This document shows positions 55,683-64,000 of a stretch of 64,000 bases of DNA, in pieces; position 1 is the first letter of the stretch; each line of letters starts with the position of its first letter. The stretch is from Tritonibacter horizontis. GTDB lineage: Bacteria > Pseudomonadota > Alphaproteobacteria > Rhodobacterales > Rhodobacteraceae. Under the pieces are notes generated by a model. It saw nothing but the letters and a program-made list of their open reading frames with translations, made no database searches and was not told the origin of the DNA. Location of the stretch: contig NZ_LPUY01000138.1 of the NCBI RefSeq assembly GCF_001518015.1, forward strand, positions 161,784 through 225,783, written 5' to 3'. A program made the translations under genes and the position numbers.

Positions 55683-56320
55683 GCACTCAGAACGGCCCGC
55701 TCCGCGTGGGCATCGGTGGCCCCGTCGGGGCCGGCAAAACCACCCTCACCGCCCAGCTCGCCCGGGCGCTGAAGGATCACCATTCCATCGGGGTCATCAC
55801 CAATGACATCTACACGCAGGAGGATGCCGAGGCGCTGATGCGCATGCAGATCCTGCCGCAGGACCGGGTGATCGGGGTTGAAACCGGCGGCTGTCCGCAT
55901 ACCGCAATCCGCGAGGATGCCTCGATCAACCTGGCGGCCGTCGCCGAGATGCAAAAACGCCATCCGGACCTGGAGATCGTGCTGATCGAGTCGGGCGGCG
56001 ACAACCTGTCGGCCACCTTCTCGCCAGAGCTGGCGGATGTGACGCTCTATGTGATCGACGTGGCCGCGGGTGAGGAAATCCCCCGCAAGGGCGGCCCGGC
56101 GATCACCCGGTCAGATGTACTGATCATCAACAAGACCGATCTGGCGCCCCATGTCGGCGCCTCCCTCGAGGTGATGGAGCGGGACGCCACCCGCATGCGT
56201 CGCGGGCTGCCGTTTGTCTTTACGGCCCTGCGCCATGGCGACGGGGTCGAGGCCGTGGTCCGCCATCTGTGCGACATCGGCGGCATTGACCACCCGGTCG
56301 CACAGGCCGAACCCGCCTGA
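55679..56320 (+). CDS. ureG: Urease accessory GTPase UreG
   Basis: A 213-aa SIMIBI GTPase that supplies nickel to urease using GTP. The P-loop [13 protein letters not shown] begins at residue 11, the Ni-binding CPH motif is in [19 protein letters not shown] near 60, [28 protein letters not shown] near 104 and [12 protein letters not shown] near 148. Last gene of the ure operon; the start overlaps ureF (ATGA). Confidence 0.97.
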   Translation: MSTQNGPLRVGIGGPVGAGKTTLTAQLARALKDHHSIGVITNDIYTQEDAEALMRMQILPQDRVIGVETGGCPHTAIREDASINLAAVAEMQKRHPDLEIVLIESGGDNLSATFSPELADVTLYVIDVAAGEEIPRKGGPAITRSDVLIINKTDLAPHVGASLEVMERDATRMRRGLPFVFTALRHGDGVEAVVRHLCDIGGIDHPVAQAEPA

Positions 56321-56383
56321 CCGCAATCGCGCCGCCACCTGCCTCCCTCAAGATTGGGGGCGGGACGGCGGCCCTCAGTCCGT

Positions 56384-56515
56384 TCAGTCCTGCGTCAGGA
56401 CGACGTGCCCGGCGGGCATGGTCTCGGCACAGGCGCTGTCGGTGGCATAGGCCTTGGTCAGGGAAACGACCGCGATCAAGGCGGCCAATGCAATGGTTTT
56501 AATGTGCTGGATCAT
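56384..56515 (-). CDS. Small exported peptide (43 aa) convergent with ureG
   Basis: A 43-aa frame, MIQHIKTIALAALIAVVSLTKAYA then a mature piece with two cysteine/methionine-containing turns (TDSACAETMPAGHVVLTQD). ATG 56515 has an excellent CGGAGGATTGGAT site. The N-terminus is a clear signal peptide with cleavage after AYA, leaving about 19 residues. No family recognised. It ends 63 bp from the ureG stop and is on the opposite strand. Confidence 0.55.
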   Translation of the reverse strand: MIQHIKTIALAALIAVVSLTKAYATDSACAETMPAGHVVLTQD

Positions 56516-56891
56516 ATCCAATCCTCCGGCGATCAGGGGCTGAACATCGCCCTCTTGTCTGCTTTTGATATCAGCGACGGATCGCCGGAAATATGAACCG
56601 CATCACACAAGAGCTGAAAAACACAGATCTTCTGTTGGTCCCGTCCCGCCGCCGTGGCATATAGGCTCCGGGCGGCAGCAAGCAGAAGGTCAGGACCATT
56701 GGCAACACCCGTGGACACGCGCAACTGCCCCGCCGCCCGCTGCACGATCCCTCTGGGACATCCCCGATAGTGAATGAAAATTAGAACTGGAATTGTTAGC
56801 GCTAACTTGGCATATAGGCGGCGAGTCTCCCTCGGCCCGCGTCTGCGCCAGTGCACCTCCATTGCCCGAGACCCATCAAGGAGCTGACCCG
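56516..56891. other. Intergenic region upstream of the Entner-Doudoroff operon
   Basis: A 376-bp region between the small peptide gene (minus) and pgi (plus). It contains the LacI-type operator at 56795-56806 and an ATATAG box at about 56811 that may be the -10 element of the pgi promoter. The minus-strand open frame covering most of it has no ribosome binding site or family features. Confidence 0.55.
56795..56806. promoter_or_regulatory. LacI-family operator upstream of pgi
   Basis: GTTAGCGCTAAC is a perfect 12-bp palindrome with the central GCGC/CG of LacI-family sites. It is 86 bp before pgi and just upstream of a possible -10 box (CATATAG), so bound repressor would block the promoter. 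The gap upstream site GTTAGCGATAAC differs at one base. Confidence 0.7.
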
Positions 56892-58502
56892 ATGAGCGAT
56901 ATTTGGACCCAACTCGCCGCCCACCGCGCCGCCACTGAATCCACCCCGCTCGCCGCCCTGTTCGAGGCCGACGCAGAGCGGTTCACCGCCTTCTCCGCCG
57001 AGGCGGACGGGCTGTTGATGGATTATTCCAAGACCGCGCTGGACCAAAAGGGCCGTGACCTGCTGATCGAACTGGCCGACCGCACCGACCTGCAGGGCAA
57101 GATTGATGCGCTGATGTCCGGTGCCCGACTCAACAGCACCGAAGACCGTGCCGTGCTGCACACCGCCCTGCGCGCGCCCGCCGATGCGGTCATCAAGGTG
57201 GACGGTGAAAACGTGATGCCCGGCGTGCACGAGGTGCTGACCCGCATGGGCGGTTTTGCCACCGCGTTGCGCAACGGCAGCTTTGCCACCGCGTCGGGCG
57301 CGGCCTTCACCGATGTGGTGAATATCGGCATCGGCGGCTCCGACCTCGGGCCGGTCATGGCGACCCTGGCGCTGGCCCCCTATCACGATGGGCCGGCCTG
57401 TCATTTCGTGTCCAACGTGGACGGGGCCCATATCCATGATGTGCTGGCAGGGCTGAACCCCGAGACCACGCTTGTGGTGATCGCCTCCAAGACCTTCACC
57501 ACCATCGAGACGATGACCAATGCCCGCACCGCGATCAAATGGTTGCAGGGCGCATTGGGCGCGGATGTCTCTGGCCATCTGGCGGCCGTCTCCACCGCCA
57601 AGGACAAGACCGCCGCCATGGGTATTCCCGACGCCCGCGTCTTTGGCTTTGCCGATTGGGTCGGCGGACGCTACTCCATGTGGGGGCCGATCGGCCTGCC
57701 GATCATGATCGCGGTGGGGCCGGAGCATTTTCGCGCCTTTCTCGACGGGGCGGCGGCGATGGACACCCATTTCCGCGAGGCGCCGCTGGCGGAAAACCTG
57801 CCTGCCCTGCTGGGGCTGATCGGCGTCTGGCACACCAATATCTGCGGCTATACCTCGCGCGCGGTGCTGCCCTATGATCAACGCCTTGCCCGCCTGCCGG
57901 CCTATCTGCAACAGCTCGACATGGAATCAAACGGCAAATCCGTCAGCCTCGACGGCAGCCCCCTGCCCCGCGCCTCTGGTCCGGTGGTCTGGGGCGAGCC
58001 GGGCACCAATGGGCAGCACGCCTTTTACCAGCTGCTGCATCAGGGCACCCAGGTGATCCCGACCGAATTCCTCATTGCCGCCACCGGGCACGAGCCGGAC
58101 CTGGCCCATCAGCATGCCCTCCTGAAGGCCAATTGCCTGGCCCAGTCCGAGGCGCTGATGCTGGGCCGCTCGCTCTCCGAAGCCCACGCCATTGCCGAGG
58201 CGCGCGGTTTTGCCGGGGCCGAGGCAGAGCGCATGGCCGGTCATCTCGCCTTTCCCGGCAACCGCCCCTCCGTGACGTTGGCCTACCCCAAGCTCACGCC
58301 CTTCGTGTTTGGCCAGATCATCGCCCTATATGAACACCGTGTGTTCACCGAAGGCGCGATCTGGGGCATCAACTCCTTTGACCAATGGGGGGTCGAGCTG
58401 GGCAAGGAACTGGCCACCCGGCTGCTGCCCCTGATCGAGGGCGGCGATGCCTCAGCCAAAGACGCCTCCACCCGCGGCCTGCTCGCCAAGCTTTCGACCT
58501 GA
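56892..58502 (+). CDS. pgi: Glucose-6-phosphate isomerase
   Basis: Converts fructose-6-phosphate and glucose-6-phosphate, 536 aa. Family signatures [20 protein letters not shown] text near residue 200, [20 protein letters not shown] near 252 and the catalytic C-terminal [17 protein letters not shown] near 495 are intact. The open frame begins at 56793, but ATG 56892 follows AAGGAG and gives the normal start. First gene of pgi-zwf-edd-eda; it lets fructose-6-phosphate formed from mannitol or sorbitol enter the Entner-Doudoroff route. Confidence 0.97.
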   Translation: MSDIWTQLAAHRAATESTPLAALFEADAERFTAFSAEADGLLMDYSKTALDQKGRDLLIELADRTDLQGKIDALMSGARLNSTEDRAVLHTALRAPADAVIKVDGENVMPGVHEVLTRMGGFATALRNGSFATASGAAFTDVVNIGIGGSDLGPVMATLALAPYHDGPACHFVSNVDGAHIHDVLAGLNPETTLVVIASKTFTTIETMTNARTAIKWLQGALGADVSGHLAAVSTAKDKTAAMGIPDARVFGFADWVGGRYSMWGPIGLPIMIAVGPEHFRAFLDGAAAMDTHFREAPLAENLPALLGLIGVWHTNICGYTSRAVLPYDQRLARLPAYLQQLDMESNGKSVSLDGSPLPRASGPVVWGEPGTNGQHAFYQLLHQGTQVIPTEFLIAATGHEPDLAHQHALLKANCLAQSEALMLGRSLSEAHAIAEARGFAGAEAERMAGHLAFPGNRPSVTLAYPKLTPFVFGQIIALYEHRVFTEGAIWGINSFDQWGVELGKELATRLLPLIEGGDASAKDASTRGLLAKLST

Positions 58503-58571
58503 ACGCAACTTTCGCGCGGCGTGGCTGACACGTCGCGCGCCCTGACACGCCACACAAGAGGACGACACCAC

Positions 58572-60023
58572 ATGGTATCCCGCGTCATCCCCGTAGACAG
58601 CTTCGATTTCGTCCTGTTCGGCGCCACCGGCGACCTCGCCCGGCGCAAGATCCTGCCCAGCCTGTTTCACCGGTTCCAGATCGGTCAGTTCGACGACAGC
58701 AGCCGGATCATCGGGGCGTCGCGGTCCAAGATGGATCAGGGCGAGTTTCAGACGCTGGTCAGCGACGCGCTGACGGAATTCGGCGGCATTCCCGCCGATG
58801 CGCAGCCGGATGTGGACCGTTTTCTGGCGCTGCTGGACTATGCCTCTGTCGATGCCAAGGGCGACGGCGGCTGGTCCGATCTGGGGGCCAAGCTGCGCGA
58901 TGGTGTGGTGCGGGCCTTTTACCTCTCGGTGGCGCCCAGCCTGTTTGGTGCCATTGCCGGTCAGCTGAAATCCACCGGCATCGCCGATGACGACAGCCGC
59001 ATCGTGGTGGAGAAACCCTTTGGCCACGATCTGGCCTCGGCCCAGGCCCTGAATGCGGCGCTGCGCGAGCATTTCGAGGAAAACCAGATCTATCGGATCG
59101 ACCATTACCTCGGTAAGGAAACCGTGCAGAACCTGATGGCCCTGCGCTTTGCCAATTCCCTGTTCGAACCGCAGTGGAACTCGCACCACATCGACCACGT
59201 TCAGATCACCGTCTCCGAGAGCATTTCCGTGGCCGGGCGCGGTGAATATTACGACAAATCCGGCGCCATGCGGGACATGGTGCAGAACCATCTGATGCAG
59301 CTTCTGTGTCTGACCGCGATGGAGCCGCCCTCCACCTTTGAACCCAACGCCGTGCGCAACGAGAAACTCAAGGTCATCGAAAGCCTTGAGGCAACGCCGA
59401 TGGACAACATCGTGCGCGGCCAGTACCGCGCCAAGGCCGGCGATGACAGCTATCGCGATCATGCCGGTGATCCTGCCAGCCGCACCGAAAGCTTTGTCGC
59501 GATGAAGGTCGAGGTGGCCAACTGGCGGTGGGCCGGTACGCCGTTCTACCTGCGCACCGGCAAATGCCTGCGCGAACGGGTGTCCGAAATCGCCGTTTAT
59601 TTCCGCAAGCCGCCGCATAACATCTTTGGCGAGGACAACGCCATCGACGGCAATATGCTGGTGATCCGCCTGCAACCGGACGAAGGCATCACGCTGAAGA
59701 CCACCATCAAGGATCCCGGCCCCGGCGGCATGCGCCTGACCTCAGCCGATCTGGACATGACCTTTGCCGACAGCCTGCCCGAGGCGGGCCGGCCGCAGGA
59801 CGCCTATGAACGGCTGATCATGGATGTGATCCGCGGCAACCAGACCCTGTTCATGCGCGGCGACGAGGTCGAGGCCGCCTGGACCTGGGCCGATCCCATC
59901 ATCGGCGCCTGGGACAATTCCACTCGCGTGCCGCAACCCTATGATCAGGGCGGCTCCGGCCCCGAAGATGCCCTACTGCTGCTGCACCGCGATGGCCGCC
60001 GCTGGCGCCCCATCGGCGCCTGA
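58572..60023 (+). CDS. zwf: Glucose-6-phosphate 1-dehydrogenase
   Basis: Oxidises glucose-6-phosphate to 6-phosphogluconolactone with NADP (or NAD), 483 aa. The nucleotide motif [16 protein letters not shown] is near residue 14 and the substrate/catalytic motif [20 protein letters not shown] near 174. ATG 58572 has AGAGGACG upstream. It follows pgi by 69 bp. The usual partner gene pgl (6-phosphogluconolactonase) is not between zwf and edd. Confidence 0.96.
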   Translation: MVSRVIPVDSFDFVLFGATGDLARRKILPSLFHRFQIGQFDDSSRIIGASRSKMDQGEFQTLVSDALTEFGGIPADAQPDVDRFLALLDYASVDAKGDGGWSDLGAKLRDGVVRAFYLSVAPSLFGAIAGQLKSTGIADDDSRIVVEKPFGHDLASAQALNAALREHFEENQIYRIDHYLGKETVQNLMALRFANSLFEPQWNSHHIDHVQITVSESISVAGRGEYYDKSGAMRDMVQNHLMQLLCLTAMEPPSTFEPNAVRNEKLKVIESLEATPMDNIVRGQYRAKAGDDSYRDHAGDPASRTESFVAMKVEVANWRWAGTPFYLRTGKCLRERVSEIAVYFRKPPHNIFGEDNAIDGNMLVIRLQPDEGITLKTTIKDPGPGGMRLTSADLDMTFADSLPEAGRPQDAYERLIMDVIRGNQTLFMRGDEVEAAWTWADPIIGAWDNSTRVPQPYDQGGSGPEDALLLLHRDGRRWRPIGA

Positions 60024-60055
60024 CCCCAGTTTTGACCCCAAAAGGAGGCACGCCA

Positions 60056-61867
60056 ATGTCGCTCCACGCCACACTCGCCGCCGTCACCGACCGGATAATC
60101 GAACGCAGCGCCCCCACCCGCGAGGCCTATCTGGCGCGGATGCGCGCCGCCGGGCTTCAGGGTCCGGCCCGCGCCCACCTCAGCTGCTCCGGCCAGGCCC
60201 ATGCCTATGCCGCCACCGGCGAGGATCAGGCCACCCTGGCCAGCGGGCTTGGCGGCCATCTGGGTATCGTCACCGCCTATAACGACATGCTGTCGGCGCA
60301 TCAGCCGTTTGAAACCTACCCGATGGTGATCCGCGAAGCCGTGCGCGAGGTCGGCGGCACCGCCCAGGTCGCGGGCGGCGTGCCGGCCATGTGCGATGGC
60401 GTCACCCAGGGCGAAGCCGGCATGGAACTGTCGCTGTTCTCGCGCGACAGCATCGCCATGTCGGTCGGCATCGCCCTGTCGCATAACGTCTTTGACGCCG
60501 CCGTCTTCCTCGGGGTCTGTGACAAGATCGTCCCCGGTCTGGTGATCGGCGCGCAGGCGTTCGGTCATCTGCCGGCGGTGTTCCTGCCTGCGGGGCCGAT
60601 GACCTCCGGCCTGTCGAACGATGAAAAGGCGCAGATCCGCCAGAAATTCGCCAAGGGCGAGATCGGCCGGGACGAGCTGTTGAAGGCCGAAATGGCCGCC
60701 TACCACGGCCCTGGCACCTGCACCTTTTATGGCACCGCCAACACCAACCAGATGCTGATGGAATTCATGGGGCTGCACCTGCCCGGCTCCTCCTTTGTCA
60801 ATCCCGGCACCGAGTTGCGCGACGCGCTGACCCGCGAAGGCGCGAAACGCGCGCTCTCGCTCTCGGCGCTTGGCAACGCCTATACGCCGGTCTGCGATAT
60901 TCTGGATGAAAAGGCCTATGTGAACGGCATGGTCGGCCTGATGGCCACCGGCGGCTCCACCAACCTGCTGATCCACCTGATCGCCATGGCGCGCGCCGGG
61001 GGTATCATCCTCGACTGGCAGGATTTTTCCGAGATCTCCGACGTGGTGCCGCTGATCGCGCGGGTCTATCCCAACGGTCTGGCAGACGTGAACCATTTCC
61101 ACGCCTCGGGCGGTCTGGGCTATATGATCGGCCAGCTGCTGGACGCGGGTTATCTGCATCCCGACACCAAGACCGTCACCGGCGAGGGGCTCGGCGCCTA
61201 TCTGATGGAACCCTTCCTGGAGGGCGCGACCCTGACCTGGCGCAAGGGCACCTCCGAGAGCCTCAACGACAAGATCCTGCGCCCGGCCTCCGATCCGTTT
61301 CAGGCCACCGGCGGGCTGCAACGACTGACCGGCAACCTTGGCACCGGCGTGATGAAGATCTCTGCCGTGGCCGAAGAACACCGGCTGGTCGAGGCCCCGG
61401 TGCGGGTCTTTCACGATCAGGACGAGGCCAAGGCCGCCTTCAAGGCGGGCGAGTTGAACGAGGGCGACGTGATCATCGTGGTCCGTTTCCAGGGTCCCAA
61501 GGCCAACGGCATGCCGGAACTCCACTCGATGACGCCCTTCCTGTCGATCATGCAGGGGCGCGGACAAAAGGTGGCGCTGGTCACCGATGGCCGCATGTCC
61601 GGCGCCTCGGGCAAGGTGCCGTCCGCGATCCACGTGGTGCCAGAGGCGCTTGACGGTGGTGCCATCGCCAAATTGCAGGACGGCGACATTGTCCGCGTCG
61701 ATGCGGTCAACGGCGCGCTCGAAATCATCACCGAAGGCGTGCTGGACCGCCCCGCCGTCACCGCCGACCTTTCTGCCTATCAACATGGCACAGGCCGCGA
61801 ATTGTTCGCCCTGTTCCGCAAATCTGTCACGTCCGCCGACACCGGCGCAACCGTATTTGGAGTCTGA
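60056..61867 (+). CDS. edd: Phosphogluconate dehydratase
   Basis: Dehydrates 6-phosphogluconate to 2-keto-3-deoxy-6-phosphogluconate, 603 aa, with an iron-sulfur cluster. IlvD/Edd-family blocks are present: [17 protein letters not shown] near residue 42, [20 protein letters not shown] near 113, [30 protein letters not shown] near 219, [15 protein letters not shown] and [18 protein letters not shown] near 515. Cys ligands appear in these blocks. AAAGGAGG precedes ATG 60056. The gene ends 3 bp before eda. Confidence 0.97.
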   Translation: MSLHATLAAVTDRIIERSAPTREAYLARMRAAGLQGPARAHLSCSGQAHAYAATGEDQATLASGLGGHLGIVTAYNDMLSAHQPFETYPMVIREAVREVGGTAQVAGGVPAMCDGVTQGEAGMELSLFSRDSIAMSVGIALSHNVFDAAVFLGVCDKIVPGLVIGAQAFGHLPAVFLPAGPMTSGLSNDEKAQIRQKFAKGEIGRDELLKAEMAAYHGPGTCTFYGTANTNQMLMEFMGLHLPGSSFVNPGTELRDALTREGAKRALSLSALGNAYTPVCDILDEKAYVNGMVGLMATGGSTNLLIHLIAMARAGGIILDWQDFSEISDVVPLIARVYPNGLADVNHFHASGGLGYMIGQLLDAGYLHPDTKTVTGEGLGAYLMEPFLEGATLTWRKGTSESLNDKILRPASDPFQATGGLQRLTGNLGTGVMKISAVAEEHRLVEAPVRVFHDQDEAKAAFKAGELNEGDVIIVVRFQGPKANGMPELHSMTPFLSIMQGRGQKVALVTDGRMSGASGKVPSAIHVVPEALDGGAIAKLQDGDIVRVDAVNGALEIITEGVLDRPAVTADLSAYQHGTGRELFALFRKSVTSADTGATVFGV

Positions 61868-61870
61868 TTG

Positions 61871-62521
61871 ATGCCGCTTACCCCTCAGGATGCCAGCAAA
61901 CAGGCGCGCGAAATCTGCGCCCTGGCCCCCATTGTGCCCGTCTTGGTCGTGCAGGATGTTGCCCATGCACGTCCCCTCGCCGAAGCCCTCATCGCCGGTG
62001 GCCTGCCCGCGCTCGAAGTCACCCTGCGCACCCCCGCCGCCCTGGAGGTGATCCGCGAGATGGCCCAGGTCGAAGGCGGCGTCGTCGGTGCCGGCACGCT
62101 GGTCACCCCGGCCGATGTGACGGCCGCCGTGGCTGCGGGCGCGAAATTCGGCGTTTCTCCCGGCTCCACGCCACTGTTGCTGGACGCCGCGCTGGCCGCC
62201 GACCTGCCTATGCTGCCCGGTGCGGCCACCGCATCCGAGGCCATGGCGCTGCTGGAACTGGGCTATGACATGCTGAAATTCTTCCCCGCCGAGGCCGCCG
62301 GCGGCGCTCCTGCGCTCAAATCCATCGGCGCGCCGCTGCCGCAGATCTCCTTCTGCCCCACCGGCGGCGTCAGCCCGCAAAACGCCGACAGCTATCTGAG
62401 CCTGCCCAATGTGATCTGCGCCGGCGGCAGCTGGGTGGCCCCCGCAAAACTGGTCGAGGCGCGGGATTGGAAAGCCATCGAAGAACTCGCCCGCGAAGCC
62501 AGCCAACTGCCGCGCGGCTAA
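61871..62521 (+). CDS. eda: KDPG aldolase (2-dehydro-3-deoxy-phosphogluconate aldolase)
   Basis: Splits KDPG into pyruvate and glyceraldehyde-3-phosphate, 216 aa. Visible motifs are VPVLVVQDVAHARPLAEAL and ALEVTLRTPAAL (active-site Glu), and the Schiff-base lysine in YDMLKFFPAEAAGG near residue 135; ISFCPTGGVSPQNADSYL binds phosphate. ATG 61871 is used; a TTG at 61868 is also in frame. Last gene of the operon, followed by a long inverted repeat. Confidence 0.96.
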   Translation: MPLTPQDASKQAREICALAPIVPVLVVQDVAHARPLAEALIAGGLPALEVTLRTPAALEVIREMAQVEGGVVGAGTLVTPADVTAAVAAGAKFGVSPGSTPLLLDAALAADLPMLPGAATASEAMALLELGYDMLKFFPAEAAGGAPALKSIGAPLPQISFCPTGGVSPQNADSYLSLPNVICAGGSWVAPAKLVEARDWKAIEELAREASQLPRG

Positions 62522-62619
62522 AACCCGGCCCCGGATGCGCAGGCCCGTACGCGCTGGCCGGCGCGCTCTGGACAGGTACGCACAGAGCGCACAGACTTGG
62601 GGCGCGCCGGATTGAAACA

Positions 62620-62675
62620 CCCACATACAAGATCGCCCGGACCGCGCCTGCGGTTCGGGCGATCTTGTATGTGGG
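62620..62675. repeat. Long inverted repeat (25-bp arms, 6-bp loop) after eda
   Basis: Left arm 62620-62644 (begins CCCACATACAAGATCGCCCG) and right arm 62651-62675 (ends CGATCTTGTATGTGGG) pair at 24 of 25 positions; the exception is a G-T that would be G-U in RNA. Loop CGCCTG. It begins 99 bp after the eda stop. It could stop transcription or stabilise the operon mRNA; no T-run follows on the plus strand. Confidence 0.8.
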
Positions 62676-62701
62676 GGCTGGTCGGCGCTCTTGCGGATCC
62701 G

Positions 62702-62735
62702 GCAGATCGTGCCAGCCCGCTTGCAAATCGTGCCA
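62702..62735. promoter_or_regulatory. Direct repeat pair upstream of the AraC-family gene
   Basis: GCAGATCGTGCCA (62702-62714) and GCAAATCGTGCCA (62723-62735) differ at one base and are 21 bp apart, two turns of the helix. Tandem direct half-sites at this spacing are typical of AraC-family binding sites. They end 139 bp before the regulator start, so autoregulation is possible. Confidence 0.5.
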
Positions 62736-62874
62736 ATTGAAGGCTTTTGCCGCAGGCCCTCTTGCGCCGGGACAAATTGCACCGATCTATTGAAGGCCCG
62801 TTTCCAACCGCTTCCCTCCCGTTTCCAGTCCGATTTTCCTGCCCACAGGCCAGTCCCGAAAGTTGAGGTCTCCC

Positions 62875-63906
62875 ATGGCGAAATCAGAGCGTTTCCCATT
62901 CGTCAAAATTCTGAATGGCTGTTGCGCCCTGTTGCAGATCCCCCCGGAGCACGTGCTGCGCCGTGCCGGCCTGCCGGTCGAACTGCTGCAGAACGATCAG
63001 CAAGGCATCACCGGCAACCAGGTATTCGACGTCTGGGAGGCGACCTTTGCCGAAGCGGGGTCCTTTGAAAAGATGATGCACCTGGCCAAAACCTCGGCCA
63101 GAACCCCGTTCAAACCAGCGCTGCTGGCCTTCTCCTGCAGCCCCGATGTGGTGACCGGCCTGGAACGGCTCAACCTGTTCAAACCCCTGGTCGCCCCGGT
63201 GCAGATCACCTGCGCCCGCATGGCGACCGGGACCCGCGTGATCATCACCTCGTCGCTGCCGGAACGCCCGGTGCCCGCTGTGATGGCGGTGTTCGAGCTG
63301 ATTTTCTTTCTCGAGCTGATCCGGGCCTGTACCGCCCATCATGTGGTGCCGCTGTCGATCACCCTGCCGGCCTGCGCCACCGCCCTGGACATCGACATGA
63401 CCACCCTCGAAGCCGAGGCCGGCTGCCAGATTGACACCGGCGACAGTCTCAGCCTGCTGCTGTCGCCCGAGGACAGCACCCGTAGGCTGATCTCCGAAGC
63501 TTCGGACCTCTGGCCCGCCTTTGAAAAGGAACTGCGCCGCCAGATGCTGGACTGGCGCGCCAATCAGCCGATCGCGGCGCGGGTCAAGGGCGCGCTGCTT
63601 GAATTGCTGCCCTCCGGTCATGCAACCGCCGATGCGGTCTGCCGTCAGGTGGTGATGTCCAAACGCACCCTCTACCGGCATCTGGCGCGTGAGGCGACGA
63701 CGTTTCAGGCCGTGCTTGACGAGACCCGGACCGAACTGGCGCTGCACTATCTGGGGCAGGACGACATCAGCGTCGAGGAGATTTCCTTTCTGCTCGCCTA
63801 TAGCGATCCGAACTCCTTTTATCGCGCCTTTCGCAACTGGACGGGGATGACCCCGCTGCAGGCCCGCGCCCGGCTGGCCGCAGGCGAACTGGTTGCCGCG
63901 CTCTGA
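62875..63906 (+). CDS. AraC-family transcriptional regulator
   Basis: A 343-aa regulator with an N-terminal ligand-binding domain like the arabinose-binding/OruR group (LLQIPPEHVLRRAGLP, LLAFSCSPDVVTGLERLNLFKPLVAPV) and a C-terminal double HTH domain from about residue 245: ATADAVCRQVVMSKRTLYRHLAREATTFQAVLDE and VEEISFLLAYSDPNSFYRAFRNWTGMTPLQARA. ATG 62875 follows GAGG; an in-frame TTG lies four codons upstream. Regulated genes are unknown; the nearest candidate is itself, or genes downstream of the window. Confidence 0.9.
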   Translation: MAKSERFPFVKILNGCCALLQIPPEHVLRRAGLPVELLQNDQQGITGNQVFDVWEATFAEAGSFEKMMHLAKTSARTPFKPALLAFSCSPDVVTGLERLNLFKPLVAPVQITCARMATGTRVIITSSLPERPVPAVMAVFELIFFLELIRACTAHHVVPLSITLPACATALDIDMTTLEAEAGCQIDTGDSLSLLLSPEDSTRRLISEASDLWPAFEKELRRQMLDWRANQPIAARVKGALLELLPSGHATADAVCRQVVMSKRTLYRHLAREATTFQAVLDETRTELALHYLGQDDISVEEISFLLAYSDPNSFYRAFRNWTGMTPLQARARLAAGELVAAL

Positions 63907-64000
63907 CCGCTGGCGCAACAGCTTTGCCCGCCGCCGTGTTGCCCGCCGTCGCTAGTTTTGTCGGATTTGGCCGGGTGGGTCTGGCCACCCAGGTCCCCCT

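Larger units (their letters stand above)
62522..62874. other. Intergenic region between eda and the AraC-family gene
   Basis: A 353-bp region without genes. It contains the long inverted repeat at 62620-62675, the direct repeats at 62702-62735 and two copies of ATTGAAGGC (62736-62744, 62789-62797). Presumably the promoter of the regulator lies in the second half. Confidence 0.6.

Noticed and set aside
56533..56862. 109-aa minus-strand frame upstream of pgi
   Set aside because: Covers the LacI-type operator and probable pgi promoter; no family features and a poor start site.
59945..62899. 984-codon open frame on the minus strand across zwf, edd and eda
   Set aside because: It is antisense to three well-conserved genes; long shadow frames are common in GC-rich DNA, and the translation is low-complexity Gly/His/Arg/Gln text without any family motif.

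Overview
The window is GC-rich, densely coded chromosomal DNA from an alphaproteobacterium, most likely of the Rhodobacteraceae (Roseobacter group). The evidence is the family make-up and local gene order: a smoK-smoS-mtlK polyol cluster, an rpoE-chrR pair divergent from a flavoprotein-DUF1365-CFA-synthase-DUF3833 operon, a Cys-type formate dehydrogenase with DUF3305/DUF3306 partners, a urt-ure supercluster with small ORFs between the urease genes, and a pgi-zwf-edd-eda operon. There is no sign of phage, IS elements, tRNA, rRNA or CRISPR. Nearly all genes sit in tight operons with 1-11 bp overlaps.

Layout. 1-3.5 kb: end of a sorbitol/mannitol ABC uptake and dehydrogenase operon, closed by a strong terminator. 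3.7-9.1 kb: galU, a small exported protein, a PhoD-like metallophosphatase, malonyl-CoA synthetase and a fumarylacetoacetate-hydrolase-family enzyme. 9.5-13.3 kb: a probable glucosylglycerate module (phosphatase, glucosyl-3-phosphoglycerate synthase, GH13 phosphorylase). 13.6-14.7 kb: gap and its terminator. 14.8-20.0 kb: chrR-rpoE and the divergent membrane-lipid operon with a good RpoE-type promoter. 20.2-23.6 kb: a membrane histidine kinase tail to tail with an NtrC-like regulator that lacks the GAFTGA loop. 23.8-35.9 kb: formate dehydrogenase (gamma, beta, alpha, Tat peptide, TorD chaperone, DUF3306, DUF3305) and a divergent set of accessory genes (polyferredoxin, Mrp-type P-loop carrier, biotin/lipoate-ligase-like protein, DUF6505). 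35.9-38.8 kb: a Gtr-type sugar-modification operon. 39-43.1 kb: a CocE/NonD hydrolase with a divergent HTH regulator, and a CoA transferase. 43.4-56.5 kb: urtABCDE (minus) divergent from ureDABCEFG (plus) with four small extra genes. 56.9-62.5 kb: Entner-Doudoroff operon pgi-zwf-edd-eda. 62.9-63.9 kb: an AraC-family regulator.

How the parts work together. Polyols enter through the Smo transporter and become hexoses that feed the Pgi/Zwf/Edd/Eda and Gap steps. The gap and pgi promoter regions carry near-identical LacI-type palindromes (GTTAGCGATAAC and GTTAGCGCTAAC), which suggests one shared regulator. Urea import and hydrolysis are placed back to back for nitrogen supply. Formate oxidation feeds electrons to the quinone pool through a cytochrome b subunit. 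The rpoE-chrR block is a photo-oxidative (singlet oxygen) response that remodels membrane lipids.

Functions are assigned by reading protein motifs and gene order; no database search was run. Start codons were moved from the longest open frame where a ribosome binding site or the family N-terminus supports it.
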